A stretch of DNA of 64,000 bases, taken from NCBI RefSeq assembly GCF_000423665.1, contig NZ_AUIK01000021.1, positions 185,309-249,308 of the forward strand. The letters are read 5' to 3'. Source of the DNA: Solirubrobacter soli DSM 22325. Its GTDB lineage: Bacteria; Actinomycetota; Thermoleophilia; Solirubrobacterales; Solirubrobacteraceae. Under the pieces are notes generated by a model. It made no database searches, was not told the DNA's origin, and saw only the letters and a program-made list of their open reading frames with translations. The position numbers were made by a program, and so were the translations under genes. Shown piece by piece: positions 35,309 to 44,789 of this stretch (position 1 is its first letter; the number at the start of each line of letters is the position of its first letter).

Positions 35309-36649
35309 TTACCGCCTCAACGCGAGCAGCGCCGCGGCGGACGCCTTGGCGTGACGGAGCGAGCGGCCGGGATCGGCGACCGGGCCGGTGGCCGGGCCGG
35401 GCCCGCTGTCGGACTCGATGATGTACAGCCGCTGGTGGCCGCCCAGGTCCTCGAACATGGTCTTGAACCCGGGGCAGTCCGGGTCGGCGTTCGGGTGCGC
35501 CTGCCCGGGGCCCGCCCCCAGGTCGCCCTCGCCCGAGATGATCGCGTCGACGAACGACGCCGTGCGGTTGAACGTCTGGTTGTACGGCGCGCCACCGCTC
35601 TCCGGCGGGCCGCCCACCCACGTTCCGCGTTGGGCGGTGTTGCGGAACCCGTCCTTGATGTGCCAGCCGAGCACGCGGCGGGCCTCGGTCTGCGCGAGCC
35701 CCCACACGCTGATGTCAGGCTGGTGCGTCGTCGCGTTCAGGAAGCGCACGCGCCCCGACCAGTTGTGCAGGATGTCGATCTCCCAGCCGAACAGCTGCGG
35801 CGCGGTGTTCTGCATCACGTATTGGATGCGGTGCGTGCCGTCGAGGTCCGGGTGCGCGGGATCGTTGAGGTAGCGGTAGTTGTCCTGCTCCGGGTGGAAG
35901 AAGTACTTCACGCCCCGCCCCTGCAGGATCTCGCCGAGCTGGTTGGCGTGGTCGGACCGGCTCTTGAAGCCGAACGTGCGGACGCCGGTGACCGGGTTGA
36001 CGTAGTCCTCGACCCAACCGGACGACGCCGGGAGCGTCTTGGTCGGATCCGCCGGATCCGGGCTGTTGTTCGGGATCTGCGACAGGTTGCCGGAGAAGCC
36101 CATCGTGTCCATCCCGAGCGTGGCCAGGAACGTGTAGAGCGTCTCGCCGGCCGCCGTCAGGTTCCCCGTCGCCGGGTCGAAGTTGCCGAGCCCGAACTGA
36201 TGCGTCCCGAGCGCCTTCAAGCCCGCCGCGTCGAGGTAGGACCGGATCTCGTCGGCCGTCGGTTGGCGTCCCAGCTCGCGCACGTCCTGCGTGGACTGGA
36301 AGAACTCGAAGCCCCTGATGCCGGTCGAGGCGAGGAACTCGAACACCTCCGCGTACCCGCCCGGGAGCGGCACGAGCGGCCCCAGGTCGGTCGGGTCGCG
36401 CGGGTAGTTCTTGCCCCCGAGGTAGCCCATCGCCGGGGGGATGCCGAGGCGGTTGCTCGAGGCGATGCTCAGCCGTGCGGTGGCATCGCGCACCGAGAAC
36501 TGCTGAAGCCCGAGCAGACCCGGCGGAATCGTCGGCCTGCCCCCGTTGCCGGGCACGCCCCAGGTGGCACTGGCACCACCCAGCGAAGCCGCCGCGGCCA
36601 TGCCGGCGCTGGCACCGATGAATTGGCGCCGGGTCAGTTTCCCGCTCAT
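35309..36649 (-). CDS. Tat-exported sugar phosphate isomerase/epimerase-like protein
   Basis: 446 aa. Twin-arginine signal LTRRQFIGASAGMAAAASL, then a xylose-isomerase-like TIM barrel: LLGLQQFSVRDATARLS (strand 1), IRGFEFFQSTQDVRELG, LGTHQFGLG, FFHPEQDNY and GWEIDILHNW, with several His/Asp/Glu at strand ends that could form a metal site. Export by Tat implies it folds with a cofactor before crossing the membrane. Substrate is unknown; extracellular sugar-like compounds are likely. First gene of the operon with the anchored protein and GT39. Related actinobacterial proteins are annotated only by fold. Confidence 0.88.
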   Translation of the reverse strand: MSGKLTRRQFIGASAGMAAAASLGGASATWGVPGNGGRPTIPPGLLGLQQFSVRDATARLSIASSNRLGIPPAMGYLGGKNYPRDPTDLGPLVPLPGGYAEVFEFLASTGIRGFEFFQSTQDVRELGRQPTADEIRSYLDAAGLKALGTHQFGLGNFDPATGNLTAAGETLYTFLATLGMDTMGFSGNLSQIPNNSPDPADPTKTLPASSGWVEDYVNPVTGVRTFGFKSRSDHANQLGEILQGRGVKYFFHPEQDNYRYLNDPAHPDLDGTHRIQYVMQNTAPQLFGWEIDILHNWSGRVRFLNATTHQPDISVWGLAQTEARRVLGWHIKDGFRNTAQRGTWVGGPPESGGAPYNQTFNRTASFVDAIISGEGDLGAGPGQAHPNADPDCPGFKTMFEDLGGHQRLYIIESDSGPGPATGPVADPGRSLRHAKASAAALLALRR

Positions 36650-36753
36650 TCCTCCTCCTCGCCCTCTCCGGCCGAACCCTTCAGATGTCAGAACCCTTCG
36701 GCCGCGGCGAGCGTACTGCTCTGCTCGGTCGCGGTCAAAAATCAGTCAACCGG

Positions 36754-37235
36754 GTGAGACAGGCACCGAATATCGGGTGCCTGGGGCGCCAGCGTCGGAC
36801 CGCGGCGATCAAGAAGAGCGCCGTCGAGCGCGCGAAGATCAAGGACAACGCCGTCGATGCTTCGAAGGTGCTCGACAACTCGCTGACGGGCGAGGACATC
36901 AAGGAGTCCTCGCTCGAGAAGGTCCCGCTCTCGGTGACTGTGACAACGCGACGCACGCCGGTTCCGCCGCCGCGCTGGACAAGATCAACTACCGCAGCGC
37001 GTCGGCGACGGCGCCCGCCATGAGCGACAGCACCGCCGCGACCGCCGTGTGCGACGCGAGCCAGCACGTCATCGGCGGTGGCGTCCGCATCGACAATCCC
37101 GCCGTGGCGGTCGTCGATGACAGCTACCCCGAAGCCGGCGGCACCGCGTGGACGGCGCACATCGCGACCGGCTCCGGCGGTGGCACCAACTTCACCGTCA
37201 TCGCGATCTGCACCACGGCCACGGCCATCGGCTGA
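36754..37235 (+). pseudogene. Secreted repeat protein, frameshifted and lacking signal peptide
   Basis: From about GTG 36754 one frame encodes AIKKSAVERAKIKDNAVDAS and continues KVLDNSLTGEDIKESSLEKV. This is the stepped N/S/V repeat that follows the signal peptide in a common family of secreted actinobacterial proteins. At about 36930-36945 the reading frame shifts, and DNATHAGSAAALDKINYRSA, CDASQHVIGGGVRIDNP, SYPEAGGTAWTAHI and FTVIAICTTATAIG-stop complete the family's C-terminal half. No signal peptide precedes the repeats. The frame change is small (1-2 nt), so a sequencing error is possible for the shift, but not for the absent N-terminus. Confidence 0.68.
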
Positions 37236-37244
37236 CCCCGGCTG

Positions 37245-37272
37245 CGGCCGGCCGGGCGAACCCGGCCGGCCG
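37245..37272. terminator. Bidirectional hairpin terminator
   Basis: Perfect 12-bp stem CGGCCGGCCGGG / CCCGGCCGGCCG with loop CGAA, between the stop of the broken repeat protein (37235) and the convergent stop of the rhamnosidase-like gene (37282). No T-tract. Confidence 0.82.
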
Positions 37273-37281
37273 AGCGAGGTC

Positions 37282-40200
37282 CTACGGCGTCGTGGTCGAC
37301 AGCGTGAACGTGAGCGTCTTGCTGTAGGCGCCGGTCCGGAGCGGCTCGGACGCGCCGATGTGCTGCTTGAAGCCCACCGTCACCAGGTCGTTGGAGACGG
37401 GGGCGGTCCAGGCCGCCTTGGAGAAGGCGACCTGCACCGGCTCGCTCAGGGTGAACGCGCCGTTGGTCAACCGCCCGCCGTCGACCGTGAGGCTCGCGTC
37501 GCCCGCGGTCGAGGTGACGTTCGCGGTCGTCGACGCGTCATACGTGCGGTCCACGCCGGGCGTGAACGCCCCGAAGAAAACCGGCCCGCCCACCCCGCCG
37601 AGCGTCAGCGCGAGCGTCGCCGGCACGTTCCCGCCGACGGTGCCACCGGCGCCGGCCGAGCTGTACACGGCCGCCTGCCGGTAGGGCGTGAGCACGACCG
37701 GTCCGACGAGCCCGTAGTTCTGGGTGACGCCGCGGTTGCGGACCGCGGTGTCGAGCGCGAACAGGCGGTTGTTGAACGTCGTCGCCACGCGGACGGCGAT
37801 CGTGTTCGCGCCGGCGTGCAGGTACGGCCCGAGGTCGACGACCGGGTCGATCCCGTCGACGCCCACCGCCTTCCCGTTGACGGTCAACGTGAACGTGTCG
37901 GTGACCTGGCCGAGGCTCAGCGTCGCGCCGTGGCTCGAGTCCCACGCCGCCGGGAGGGTGACGGTGGTGGTGTAGGTGCCGATGCCGGAGGCGTTGGCGA
38001 GCTGCGGGATGTCCGGCCACGCCTTCAGGCCGGTGATGTCGAGCGAGACCGGCACCTTGGTGGTGGCCGTGCCCGCCGAGCCGAGCGTGCCGTACGGGTT
38101 CTGCGGCTGCCAGTCCTCGGCGTCGATGTGCCACGTCGCGGCCGTCAGGTCGAGTGCGGCCGGCGCCGCCGGGAGCGTCGACGTGACGGTCTGGTCGTTG
38201 TCGAGGGTCGTGGTGTAGGTGCCGGCGTCGCTGTCGCGCACCGCGATCGTCGCCCCGGACTGCGTGGCGCCGTCGGCGGTCGTGCTCTTCACATAGCGGT
38301 TCGGGCGATCGAACCCGAAGCGCTGCGGGGCGTCGCTGAGCGCGATGACCGTTGTGGCATCGCGACCGAGCTTGACGCGGACCGTGACCTTGTCGCCGGT
38401 GCGCGTGTACTGGGCGATCGGCGTGACCCTGCCCGTGAACGTGTCGAGCGTGTACGGGGTGCCGTCGCCCTCGAGCGTCACCTGCGTGTCGACGGCGGCG
38501 CCGGTCGCCATGCAGGGGTTGATGCCGACCGTGCCGGTGAAGCGGCACGCCGACGGCTCCTCGTAGACGTTGGACGGGTTGTTGCCGAAGCCGTTGGCGC
38601 CGTTGTTGCCGGGGTAGGCGTCGACGCCCACGTTCCACAGCCAGTAGTAGTTCGTGTTCGTCACGGGGTCGTAACGGCGCTGGTTGAGAAGCGATGTCGG
38701 CGCGGCCGGCTTGGCCGCCGGCTCGATGCCGAGCGACGCCAGCTTCGCCGGCACGTCGGCCTCGCTCGCCACCTGTGACACCGACGGCAGCGCGAGGATC
38801 TGCGCGACCAGCGCGCTCAGCGTGGTGTCGTCGGAGGCCGGCATCCCGGCCGTGCCCGTGGGCGAGCCGACGAAGATCACCGGGAGCCCGGCCTGCGCGT
38901 AGCCGAGGATCTTGCGCGCGGCGGCCAGCGTCAGGCCCCCGCGGGCGGTGTTGGTCGACGGGTACAGGAACTGGTCGAAGATCAACGCCTTGAACGCCGG
39001 CCCGTCCTCCGCCAGGCGCTTGTTGGTCACCACCGCGTTGGGCAGGTTGAACAGGGGCTCGTCGAGGTAGTCCGACGAGTACCCGGCGCGCTGCAGGCCG
39101 GGGTCGTTCCAGTGGCGGGTGTTCGGGTCGGCGATCTGGAAGGCGGCGGGCGCGGAGTAGTTGCGCTGGTAGACGGCGACGTCGGTCTTGGCCGCGCCCT
39201 GCGTGAGCACCATGTGGTTGCGGGCGAAGTAGTCGTTGGTGGCGACCTGGTCGCCCCAATACGGCTCCGACCGGTTCCACGCGTTCGAGAACGACACCTT
39301 GTTGACGTTGAACCCGAGGCCCGGCCACGAGGACGCGGGCGAGTCGATGTAGGGACGCACGTGGTAGACGGGCCGGTTGACACCGCCGGCGAACTCGTGG
39401 TTCATCCGGATGATCGCGTCCTGCACGGTCTGCACGTAGCTCTCGTTGAGGTCCGCGCAGCACTCGGTCGAGTACCAGGTGTTGCCCGTCATGTGGTTGG
39501 CCGAGCCCATCGGCCGGTAGATGTCAGTCTGGTCGGAGCCGGTCAGCGACTCGTACTCCGAGCGGTCGAGCACCGCGGAGGTCTGCAGCTGGTCGCCGAT
39601 CGAGGTCGCGGGACCGTCCTCCTGCTGCAGGCGCAGCTTCATGTTGTAGGTCCGCGCCCAGTTCTGGAACGGCACGAGGCGGTTCTCGGTGTAGAGGTCT
39701 GAGCGGACGCGGTTGAAGTCCGAGCGGATGCGGTCCGCGCTGCCATCGCCGAAGCTGAAGAACGGCCCGGTGCCGGTCTTCATCGTCGACGCGTACAGCG
39801 CCGGGAGGAGCGGCAGGATGTCGTAGCCCGCGCGCGCCTGGAACTCCGCGCGCATGTTCGAGCTCCACAGCTCCTCGGGCGCGCCCCACGGGTCGCTCGC
39901 GTGGGAGTCGACGAAGAAGTCGCCCTTGTTGGCCTTCACCAACGGTCCGAGCGGGCCGGAGAAGTACGCGTCGTACGCGTCGGTGAGCTCCTTGGTGCCC
40001 TGCGGGCTGAGCGGCTCGGGTGTCGTGCCGAACCCGATCGCGCGGCTCGCGATCACGACCCACTGGCCGCCGGCGGGCGCGGTCCAGTTCAGCGTGCCCG
40101 CGGTCGAGGCGCCCTGGTAGCCGCTCGTGTTCGTCCCTGTGAGCGTCGATGTCAGGTCGATGCCCGACGCGCGGTCGAGGTCGGTGACACCGGTCGCCGG

Positions 40201-40734
40201 GCACGGCGTGGCCGTGCACCGGAAGGCCTGAACGGCGACGATCGTCCCGGTCGCCGTGCCGGTGACCGGGCCGCTGAACGAGGCGCCGCCGTCCACCGTG
40301 GTCTTGGACGCCTCGAGCGTCCGGCGGGCGTACGGGTCGGTGCTCGCGTACGTCGTGCCGGGAAGCGCGCCGGCGACCTTCAGGCTGATGGTGATCCCGA
40401 GCGGGGTCGCCTTGTTGTAGATCGCGACCAGCTGGTCGGTCGTCGGCACGCCGCCCTGGCCGATCTCGAGCCCGGCGACGTTGTGGTCATACGCGTCCTG
40501 GATGTCGTCCTGGAGCCCGGCGATCGTCGCGCTCGCGGGCGGGAAGTTCCAGCGCGCCCACGGCATGTCGTTCTGCGGGGGATCGGCGAACGTGGCCGCG
40601 TTGAGCGGCGTGACCGGGTTCAGGGCCGCGAACGTGGCGGTCGACGGGGGCACCCCGCCGGGCGCCGCGAGGGCCGGCGTGGCCGCCCCTGCCGCGAGGA
40701 CGCACAGGGCGACTCCTCGTTTCCAATGGTGCAA
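37282..40734 (-). CDS. Secreted glycoside hydrolase, GH106 alpha-L-rhamnosidase-like
   Basis: 1150 aa from TTG 40734 (GGAGAG 5 nt upstream). Signal peptide WKRGVALCVLAAGAATPALA. Residues about 40-860 match the GH106-type barrel: PPQNDMPWARWNFPPASA, then GLEIGQGGVPTTDQL, FFVDSHASDPWGAPEELW and LRLQQEDGPATSIGDQL. Residues about 870-1005 form a jelly-roll sugar-binding domain (GTYTTTVTLPAAWD; VGVDGIDPVVDLGPYLHAGA). Residues about 1030-1150 are a C-terminal domain also found on the M64 peptidase at 53420, ending KTLTFTLSTTTP. It likely removes rhamnose from plant or microbial polysaccharides outside the cell. Catalytic acids not assigned. Regulated possibly by the LuxR-family ATPase next upstream. 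Confidence 0.88.
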   Translation of the reverse strand: MHHWKRGVALCVLAAGAATPALAAPGGVPPSTATFAALNPVTPLNAATFADPPQNDMPWARWNFPPASATIAGLQDDIQDAYDHNVAGLEIGQGGVPTTDQLVAIYNKATPLGITISLKVAGALPGTTYASTDPYARRTLEASKTTVDGGASFSGPVTGTATGTIVAVQAFRCTATPCPATGVTDLDRASGIDLTSTLTGTNTSGYQGASTAGTLNWTAPAGGQWVVIASRAIGFGTTPEPLSPQGTKELTDAYDAYFSGPLGPLVKANKGDFFVDSHASDPWGAPEELWSSNMRAEFQARAGYDILPLLPALYASTMKTGTGPFFSFGDGSADRIRSDFNRVRSDLYTENRLVPFQNWARTYNMKLRLQQEDGPATSIGDQLQTSAVLDRSEYESLTGSDQTDIYRPMGSANHMTGNTWYSTECCADLNESYVQTVQDAIIRMNHEFAGGVNRPVYHVRPYIDSPASSWPGLGFNVNKVSFSNAWNRSEPYWGDQVATNDYFARNHMVLTQGAAKTDVAVYQRNYSAPAAFQIADPNTRHWNDPGLQRAGYSSDYLDEPLFNLPNAVVTNKRLAEDGPAFKALIFDQFLYPSTNTARGGLTLAAARKILGYAQAGLPVIFVGSPTGTAGMPASDDTTLSALVAQILALPSVSQVASEADVPAKLASLGIEPAAKPAAPTSLLNQRRYDPVTNTNYYWLWNVGVDAYPGNNGANGFGNNPSNVYEEPSACRFTGTVGINPCMATGAAVDTQVTLEGDGTPYTLDTFTGRVTPIAQYTRTGDKVTVRVKLGRDATTVIALSDAPQRFGFDRPNRYVKSTTADGATQSGATIAVRDSDAGTYTTTLDNDQTVTSTLPAAPAALDLTAATWHIDAEDWQPQNPYGTLGSAGTATTKVPVSLDITGLKAWPDIPQLANASGIGTYTTTVTLPAAWDSSHGATLSLGQVTDTFTLTVNGKAVGVDGIDPVVDLGPYLHAGANTIAVRVATTFNNRLFALDTAVRNRGVTQNYGLVGPVVLTPYRQAAVYSSAGAGGTVGGNVPATLALTLGGVGGPVFFGAFTPGVDRTYDASTTANVTSTAGDASLTVDGGRLTNGAFTLSEPVQVAFSKAAWTAPVSNDLVTVGFKQHIGASEPLRTGAYSKTLTFTLSTTTP

Positions 40735-40833
40735 GGTTCTCTCCTCCGACGGTGATGTAGGTCTTCTCGACCACAAGCGACCACACAAGACCATTCGGAG
40801 CGCGGCGTTCGCTACGGAGCCGACCCTCGACTT

Positions 40834-43488
40834 TCACTCGCTCGCATGTGGGTCCTCGCCGCTTCGTACGTGGGTCAACCCGGCGCGCGACGTGACCCCG
40901 AGCTTGCGGTAGACCTGCGTCAGGTAGCGCTCGACCGACTTGACGCTGATCAAGAGCTCGGCCGCGATCTCCCGGTTGCTCTTCCCCGTCGCGGCGATCT
41001 GCGCGACGGACCGCTCCTGCGGTGTCAGCCGCGAGCGGTCGACGTCGGGCCCGCGCTTGGCCGGCGTCAGGCCGCAGGCGCTGAGCTCGCGCTCGCACGG
41101 TCCCAGCTCCCTGAGCGCGCCGAGGGCGGCGAAGGTGTCACGGGCTCGGGCGAGCCGATCCGCCGCCACGCGCCGCCGCCGCGCCCGGCGCAGGGCGCGA
41201 CCGTGCCCGAAGTCGATCAGCGCCCGCTCGTAGGGGGCATCGGCGGCGACGAGGTCGCCGGCGCGGGCGAAGGCGGTGAGCGCCGCGTCGTGGTCGTCGC
41301 GCAGGAGCTCGAGCTCGCCGCGCACGCGGGCGAGGCGGGCGCGTGTGGCATCGTCGCGCCCTCGCGCCTGTTGGTCGTCCAGGAACTCGTCCGCCTCCGG
41401 CCGCCCGAGGCGGACGAGCGCCTCCCCATAGAGGTGCGCCCAGGGGTAGTGGAATGGGGCGTCGAGCGCGGCGAGCGGCGCCAGTATCCGCAGCACGGCG
41501 GCGTGATCGCCGCGGGCGGCGGCGAGCGTCGCGAGGCCGACATCGCGCTCGGCGACGTGCGCCTCGAAGACCGCGGGCAGGGCCTCGAGCTCCAGCCGCA
41601 GTCGTTCGCAGGTCTCGTGGTCGCCGCGCGCGGCGGGGACGAGCGCCGCCGCCGCCCCCGCGATCGCCTGCGCCGAGACGTCGTCGGACTCGAGCGCGTA
41701 CGCCTGTGCGCGGTGGGCCAACGTGACCGCGTCGTCCCACTCCCCCAGGGCGAACCGCGCCTGCGCGTGCTTGGCCAGCAACCGCCCGGCCACGATCAGC
41801 GACCCGGAAGGCAGGACGCTCGCCTCCTCACGCGCCAGGTCGGCCGCGGCCTCGCCCGCGCGGCCGTCCGCGAGCAGGAGCGTCCCGCGGATCGCGCCGC
41901 TCCCCCGGCCGAACCGCGTTCGCTGCTCGTCGAGGACCGCGTACGCCTCCTCGGAGCGGCCGAGCCAGTGCAGGCCGGTCGCCAGCCAGGCCGCCGTGGG
42001 CGCGATCACGGGGTCGTCGAGCGTGGTCAGCGAGCGAGCTTCGAGCGCCCACTCGACGGCCTCGTCCGCGCGCAGCCGGAGCACGCCGAGGAACGCGAGC
42101 CGCTCGGCCACGCGCGCGTCCTCACCGCCGGCCACCCACGCCCGCCGCAGCCGCTCCTCGGCCTCCGCGCGTTGGCCGGTGCCGATCGCCACGTACGCGA
42201 GCACGGCGTCCAAGCGCGGGCTGGGCTCGAACGCGCGGGCGACACTCGCGAGCCGCCGCGCGCGGGGGCTGTCGCCGGCGAACATCGCCGCCTCGGTGGC
42301 GGCGAGGTGCCGCTCCTCGCGCCCTGCACGGTCGGGGCTGACCTCGCCGGCGAGCTCGAACGCCCACGCCGCCGTCGACCACCGCTGGCGCTCGCTGCTG
42401 TGCGCCGCGAAGGCCGCCAGCTCGCGTGCGAGGTCGGCGTCCGGGACCGCGGCGGCGGCGAACCGGTGGTTGAGCGCCGTGGCGGTGTCCTCCGTGAGGG
42501 CGGCGGCGCGCAGGTGCAGTGCGGCGCGCCGCGAGGGGTTCATCCCGCGATAGATCGCCGATTGCACGAGCGGGTGGACGAAGCGCAGCTCGAGTCCCGT
42601 TCCCTCGACGAGCGACCCCAACGCGTCCACCGCCGCGTGCGGCTCGTCCACCTCGCCGACCTGCGCGGCGACGGCGAGCGAGCTGCGCACGCCGAGCACC
42701 GACGCCGCCTCGGCGAGTGCGATCGCGATGTCAGGCAGGGCGCGGAGCCTTCGCAGGACCAGCTCCGCGTACGTGCGCGGCGCGGGGAGCGGGCCCGGCG
42801 CCGACTCCCACAACCCGGCCGGGACCTCTGCCAGCAGCTCGCGCGCATAGAGCGGGTTGCCGCCACTGTGCTCGTGCAGCCGGCGGACGGCGGCGGACGA
42901 GAGCGTGACCCCGTGGGAGTCCGCCAGCCGCTGCAGTTCAGGCAGCGCGAGCGGTTCGAGCCTGATGTGGCGCACCGTGTTGTCGCCGGTCAGCTTGCGC
43001 AGCCCCTCGGGCAGGCTTCCCGAGCCTTCGCGGACGACGACGAACAGCAGCAGGCAGTCGCTCACCAGCCGCCGGATGGCGAACAGCAGCGCGCGCATCG
43101 AGGCGCCGTCGGCCCACTGCGCGTCGTCGATCACGACGATGCCGGTCCCGCCCGCCTGCAGCTCCCCGAGCGCGTCGAGCAGCCGCGTGCCGGCGTGCAC
43201 GTGCCCACTCTCCTCGAGGGTCAACCCACCCGCCCCGGAGCGCCGCAGCAGCTGGTCGAGCATCGCCAGCTCGATGTCGGACTCCGACTCCTCCCCACTC
43301 GCGTGCAGGATGCGGGCGTCGCCGACCGTCGCGACGAACCGCTCGACGAGCGCCGTCTTACCGACGCCCGCCGGGCCCTCGAGCAGGATTACGCGCGGAC
43401 GACCGGCCCGCGCGGCGTCGAGCTCGACGGCGAACGCGTCGAGCTCATCGGCCCGTCCGACGAACGCCGGGATCGATCGCATCCGCAC
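40834..43488 (-). CDS. Large LuxR-family ATP-binding regulator (LAL/MalT-type)
   Basis: 884 aa from GTG 43488 or ATG 43482. N-terminal AAA/STAND ATPase: Walker A LLEGPAGVGKTALVERF about residue 36-52, Walker B GIVVIDDAQWAD about 115. The middle region, about 350-790, is rich in TPR-like helix pairs (RWSTAAWAFELAGEVSPDRA; LARAREL-type repeats). C-terminal LuxR helix-turn-helix about 818-872: LTPQERSVAQIAATGKSNRE, then IAAELLISVKSVERYLTQVY. Such proteins activate catabolic or secondary-metabolite genes upon ligand binding. The gene precedes the rhamnosidase-like gene on the same strand (100 bp gap), making that enzyme a candidate target. It starts 7 bp after copC, so copC and the regulator could be co-transcribed. 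Confidence 0.94.
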   Translation of the reverse strand: MRMRSIPAFVGRADELDAFAVELDAARAGRPRVILLEGPAGVGKTALVERFVATVGDARILHASGEESESDIELAMLDQLLRRSGAGGLTLEESGHVHAGTRLLDALGELQAGGTGIVVIDDAQWADGASMRALLFAIRRLVSDCLLLFVVVREGSGSLPEGLRKLTGDNTVRHIRLEPLALPELQRLADSHGVTLSSAAVRRLHEHSGGNPLYARELLAEVPAGLWESAPGPLPAPRTYAELVLRRLRALPDIAIALAEAASVLGVRSSLAVAAQVGEVDEPHAAVDALGSLVEGTGLELRFVHPLVQSAIYRGMNPSRRAALHLRAAALTEDTATALNHRFAAAAVPDADLARELAAFAAHSSERQRWSTAAWAFELAGEVSPDRAGREERHLAATEAAMFAGDSPRARRLASVARAFEPSPRLDAVLAYVAIGTGQRAEAEERLRRAWVAGGEDARVAERLAFLGVLRLRADEAVEWALEARSLTTLDDPVIAPTAAWLATGLHWLGRSEEAYAVLDEQRTRFGRGSGAIRGTLLLADGRAGEAAADLAREEASVLPSGSLIVAGRLLAKHAQARFALGEWDDAVTLAHRAQAYALESDDVSAQAIAGAAAALVPAARGDHETCERLRLELEALPAVFEAHVAERDVGLATLAAARGDHAAVLRILAPLAALDAPFHYPWAHLYGEALVRLGRPEADEFLDDQQARGRDDATRARLARVRGELELLRDDHDAALTAFARAGDLVAADAPYERALIDFGHGRALRRARRRRVAADRLARARDTFAALGALRELGPCERELSACGLTPAKRGPDVDRSRLTPQERSVAQIAATGKSNREIAAELLISVKSVERYLTQVYRKLGVTSRAGLTHVRSGEDPHASE

Positions 43489-43495
43489 ATTCTGA

Positions 43496-43852
43496 TCAGT
43501 CGACCTTGAAGGTCCACGACCCCTTCTGGTGGTGGCCGTCGTCCGCCAGCGCCCGCCAGTTCACCGTGTAGCTGCCCTTGCTCAGCGGCCGCTTGGGAAT
43601 GCCCTGGACGATCGCGTGGTTGGACGGCTTCAGGCCCGTGCTCTTGAGCGCGACGGTACTGCCGCCCTTGGTGATCGAGAGCTTGCCGGTGATCACCGCC
43701 TCGCTGAAGGTGATGTGCACCTCGCTGACGGAGTGGTGCACCGTCGACCCGTTGCGCGGGGTCCGGCTCTTGACCTCGGCGTGGGCCCACGCCAGGGCGC
43801 TGGGAAGGGCGATGACCGCGACGGCGGTCGCGGCGATCAGGCGGTTGCGCAT
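43496..43852 (-). CDS. CopC-domain copper-binding secreted protein
   Basis: 118 aa from ATG 43852 after GAGGAG. Signal peptide LIAATAVAVIALPSALAWA, so the mature protein begins HAEVKSRTPRNGSTV with the N-terminal His that binds Cu(II) in CopC proteins. Beta-sandwich features: VHITFSEAVITGKLSI, GSYTVNWRALADDGHHQKGS, with C-terminal His pair and WTFKVD end as in the CopC/YcnJ family. No CopD-type membrane domain is attached or adjacent. Likely copper chaperone or scavenger in the cell envelope. Lies between a small membrane protein and the LuxR regulator on the same strand. Confidence 0.92.
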   Translation of the reverse strand: MRNRLIAATAVAVIALPSALAWAHAEVKSRTPRNGSTVHHSVSEVHITFSEAVITGKLSITKGGSTVALKSTGLKPSNHAIVQGIPKRPLSKGSYTVNWRALADDGHHQKGSWTFKVD

Positions 43853-43911
43853 GTGTGACTCCTCGGGGACGCTCGTGACGGGGCGGCGCGTGGCGCCGCG
43901 GGCAGGGTCGG

Positions 43912-44145
43912 TCAGACGATCACGAGCGACCGCGGCGGGCCGCGAAGCGATCGCGGTGCCCGATCGAGCAGCGAGACGAGCGGCACCCGCCGGTCCCGCG
44001 CCCATCGACGCGCCGGCCTGCGACGCCTCGGCGCCGCGAGTCGCCGGCTGCGCGCCTCGAGGATCCGCTCCTCGCCGAGGAAGTGCCCGCGCACCAGCAG
44101 GGCCAGCATCGCGAGCAACGGGAGCGCAAAGAGCACAGCCTCCAT
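43912..44145 (-). CDS. Small membrane protein upstream of copC
   Basis: 77 aa from ATG 44145: one helix EAVLFALPLLAMLALLVRG followed by a strongly basic Arg-rich tail (RSRRLAAPRRRRPARRWARD) of about 55 residues. It reads 59 bp before copC on the same strand. The basic tail may lie in the cytoplasm or be a shadow of GC-rich sequence; coding status is moderately supported by the clean helix and position. Function unknown. Confidence 0.42.
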   Translation of the reverse strand: MEAVLFALPLLAMLALLVRGHFLGEERILEARSRRLAAPRRRRPARRWARDRRVPLVSLLDRAPRSLRGPPRSLVIV

Positions 44146-44272
44146 CGCCGGGCAGCTAACTGCATGGACGCCCACATGAGCAAACCCCGCATGCCCCGGC
44201 GCGCGCCTCACAGTTTGCCTCCTGGCTGGTCCGATCCGGCCGACACGCGGCGAGGGGCCTAAGCTCCAGGTG

Positions 44273-44788
44273 ATGAGCATCCAAACTGAGACCGCGATCC
44301 TCGCGGGCGGCTGCTTCTGGGGCGTCGAGGAGCTGCTGCGCCACCGCGACGGCGTCATCTCCACGCGGGTCGGCTACACCGGCGGGGAGAACGAGAACCC
44401 GACCTACCGCAACCACCCGGGGCACGCCGAGGCGGTCGAGATCGTCTTCGACCCGGAGCGGATCTCGTACCGCGACATCCTCGAGTTCTTCTTCCAGATC
44501 CACGACCCGACGACCAAGGACCGCCAGGGCAACGACATCGGGTCCAGCTACCGGTCCGAGATCTTCTACACGACCGACGAGCAGCGTCAGGTCGCCGAGG
44601 ACACGATCGCCGACGTCGACGCCTCAGGCCTGTGGCCCGGCAAGGTCGTCACCGAGATCAGCGAGGCGGTCCCGTTCTGGGAGGCCGAGCCGGAGCATCA
44701 GGACTACCTCCAGCGCTACCCGAACGGCTACACCTGCCACTTCCCGCGACCCGGATGGAAGCTGCCGCACCGCCAGGCGACGGCGTGA
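44273..44788 (+). CDS. msrA: Peptide methionine sulfoxide reductase A
   Basis: 171 aa; ATG 44273 (a GTG three bases earlier is also possible). Catalytic motif [17 protein letters not shown] with the active Cys near residue 15; [19 protein letters not shown] and [19 protein letters not shown] are MsrA signatures. Repairs S-methionine sulfoxide in proteins. Resolving cysteine: only C in [12 protein letters not shown] near the C-terminus is present, so recycling probably uses that one. Convergent with the subtilase, stops 1 bp apart. Monocistronic; no MsrB adjacent. Confidence 0.96.
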   Translation: MSIQTETAILAGGCFWGVEELLRHRDGVISTRVGYTGGENENPTYRNHPGHAEAVEIVFDPERISYRDILEFFFQIHDPTTKDRQGNDIGSSYRSEIFYTTDEQRQVAEDTIADVDASGLWPGKVVTEISEAVPFWEAEPEHQDYLQRYPNGYTCHFPRPGWKLPHRQATA

Positions 44789-44789
44789 C

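Noticed and set aside
40846..43509. 887-codon plus-strand open frame opposite the LuxR-type regulator
   Set aside because: Low-complexity Arg/Gly/Glu composition; the minus strand has Walker and HTH motifs in order.
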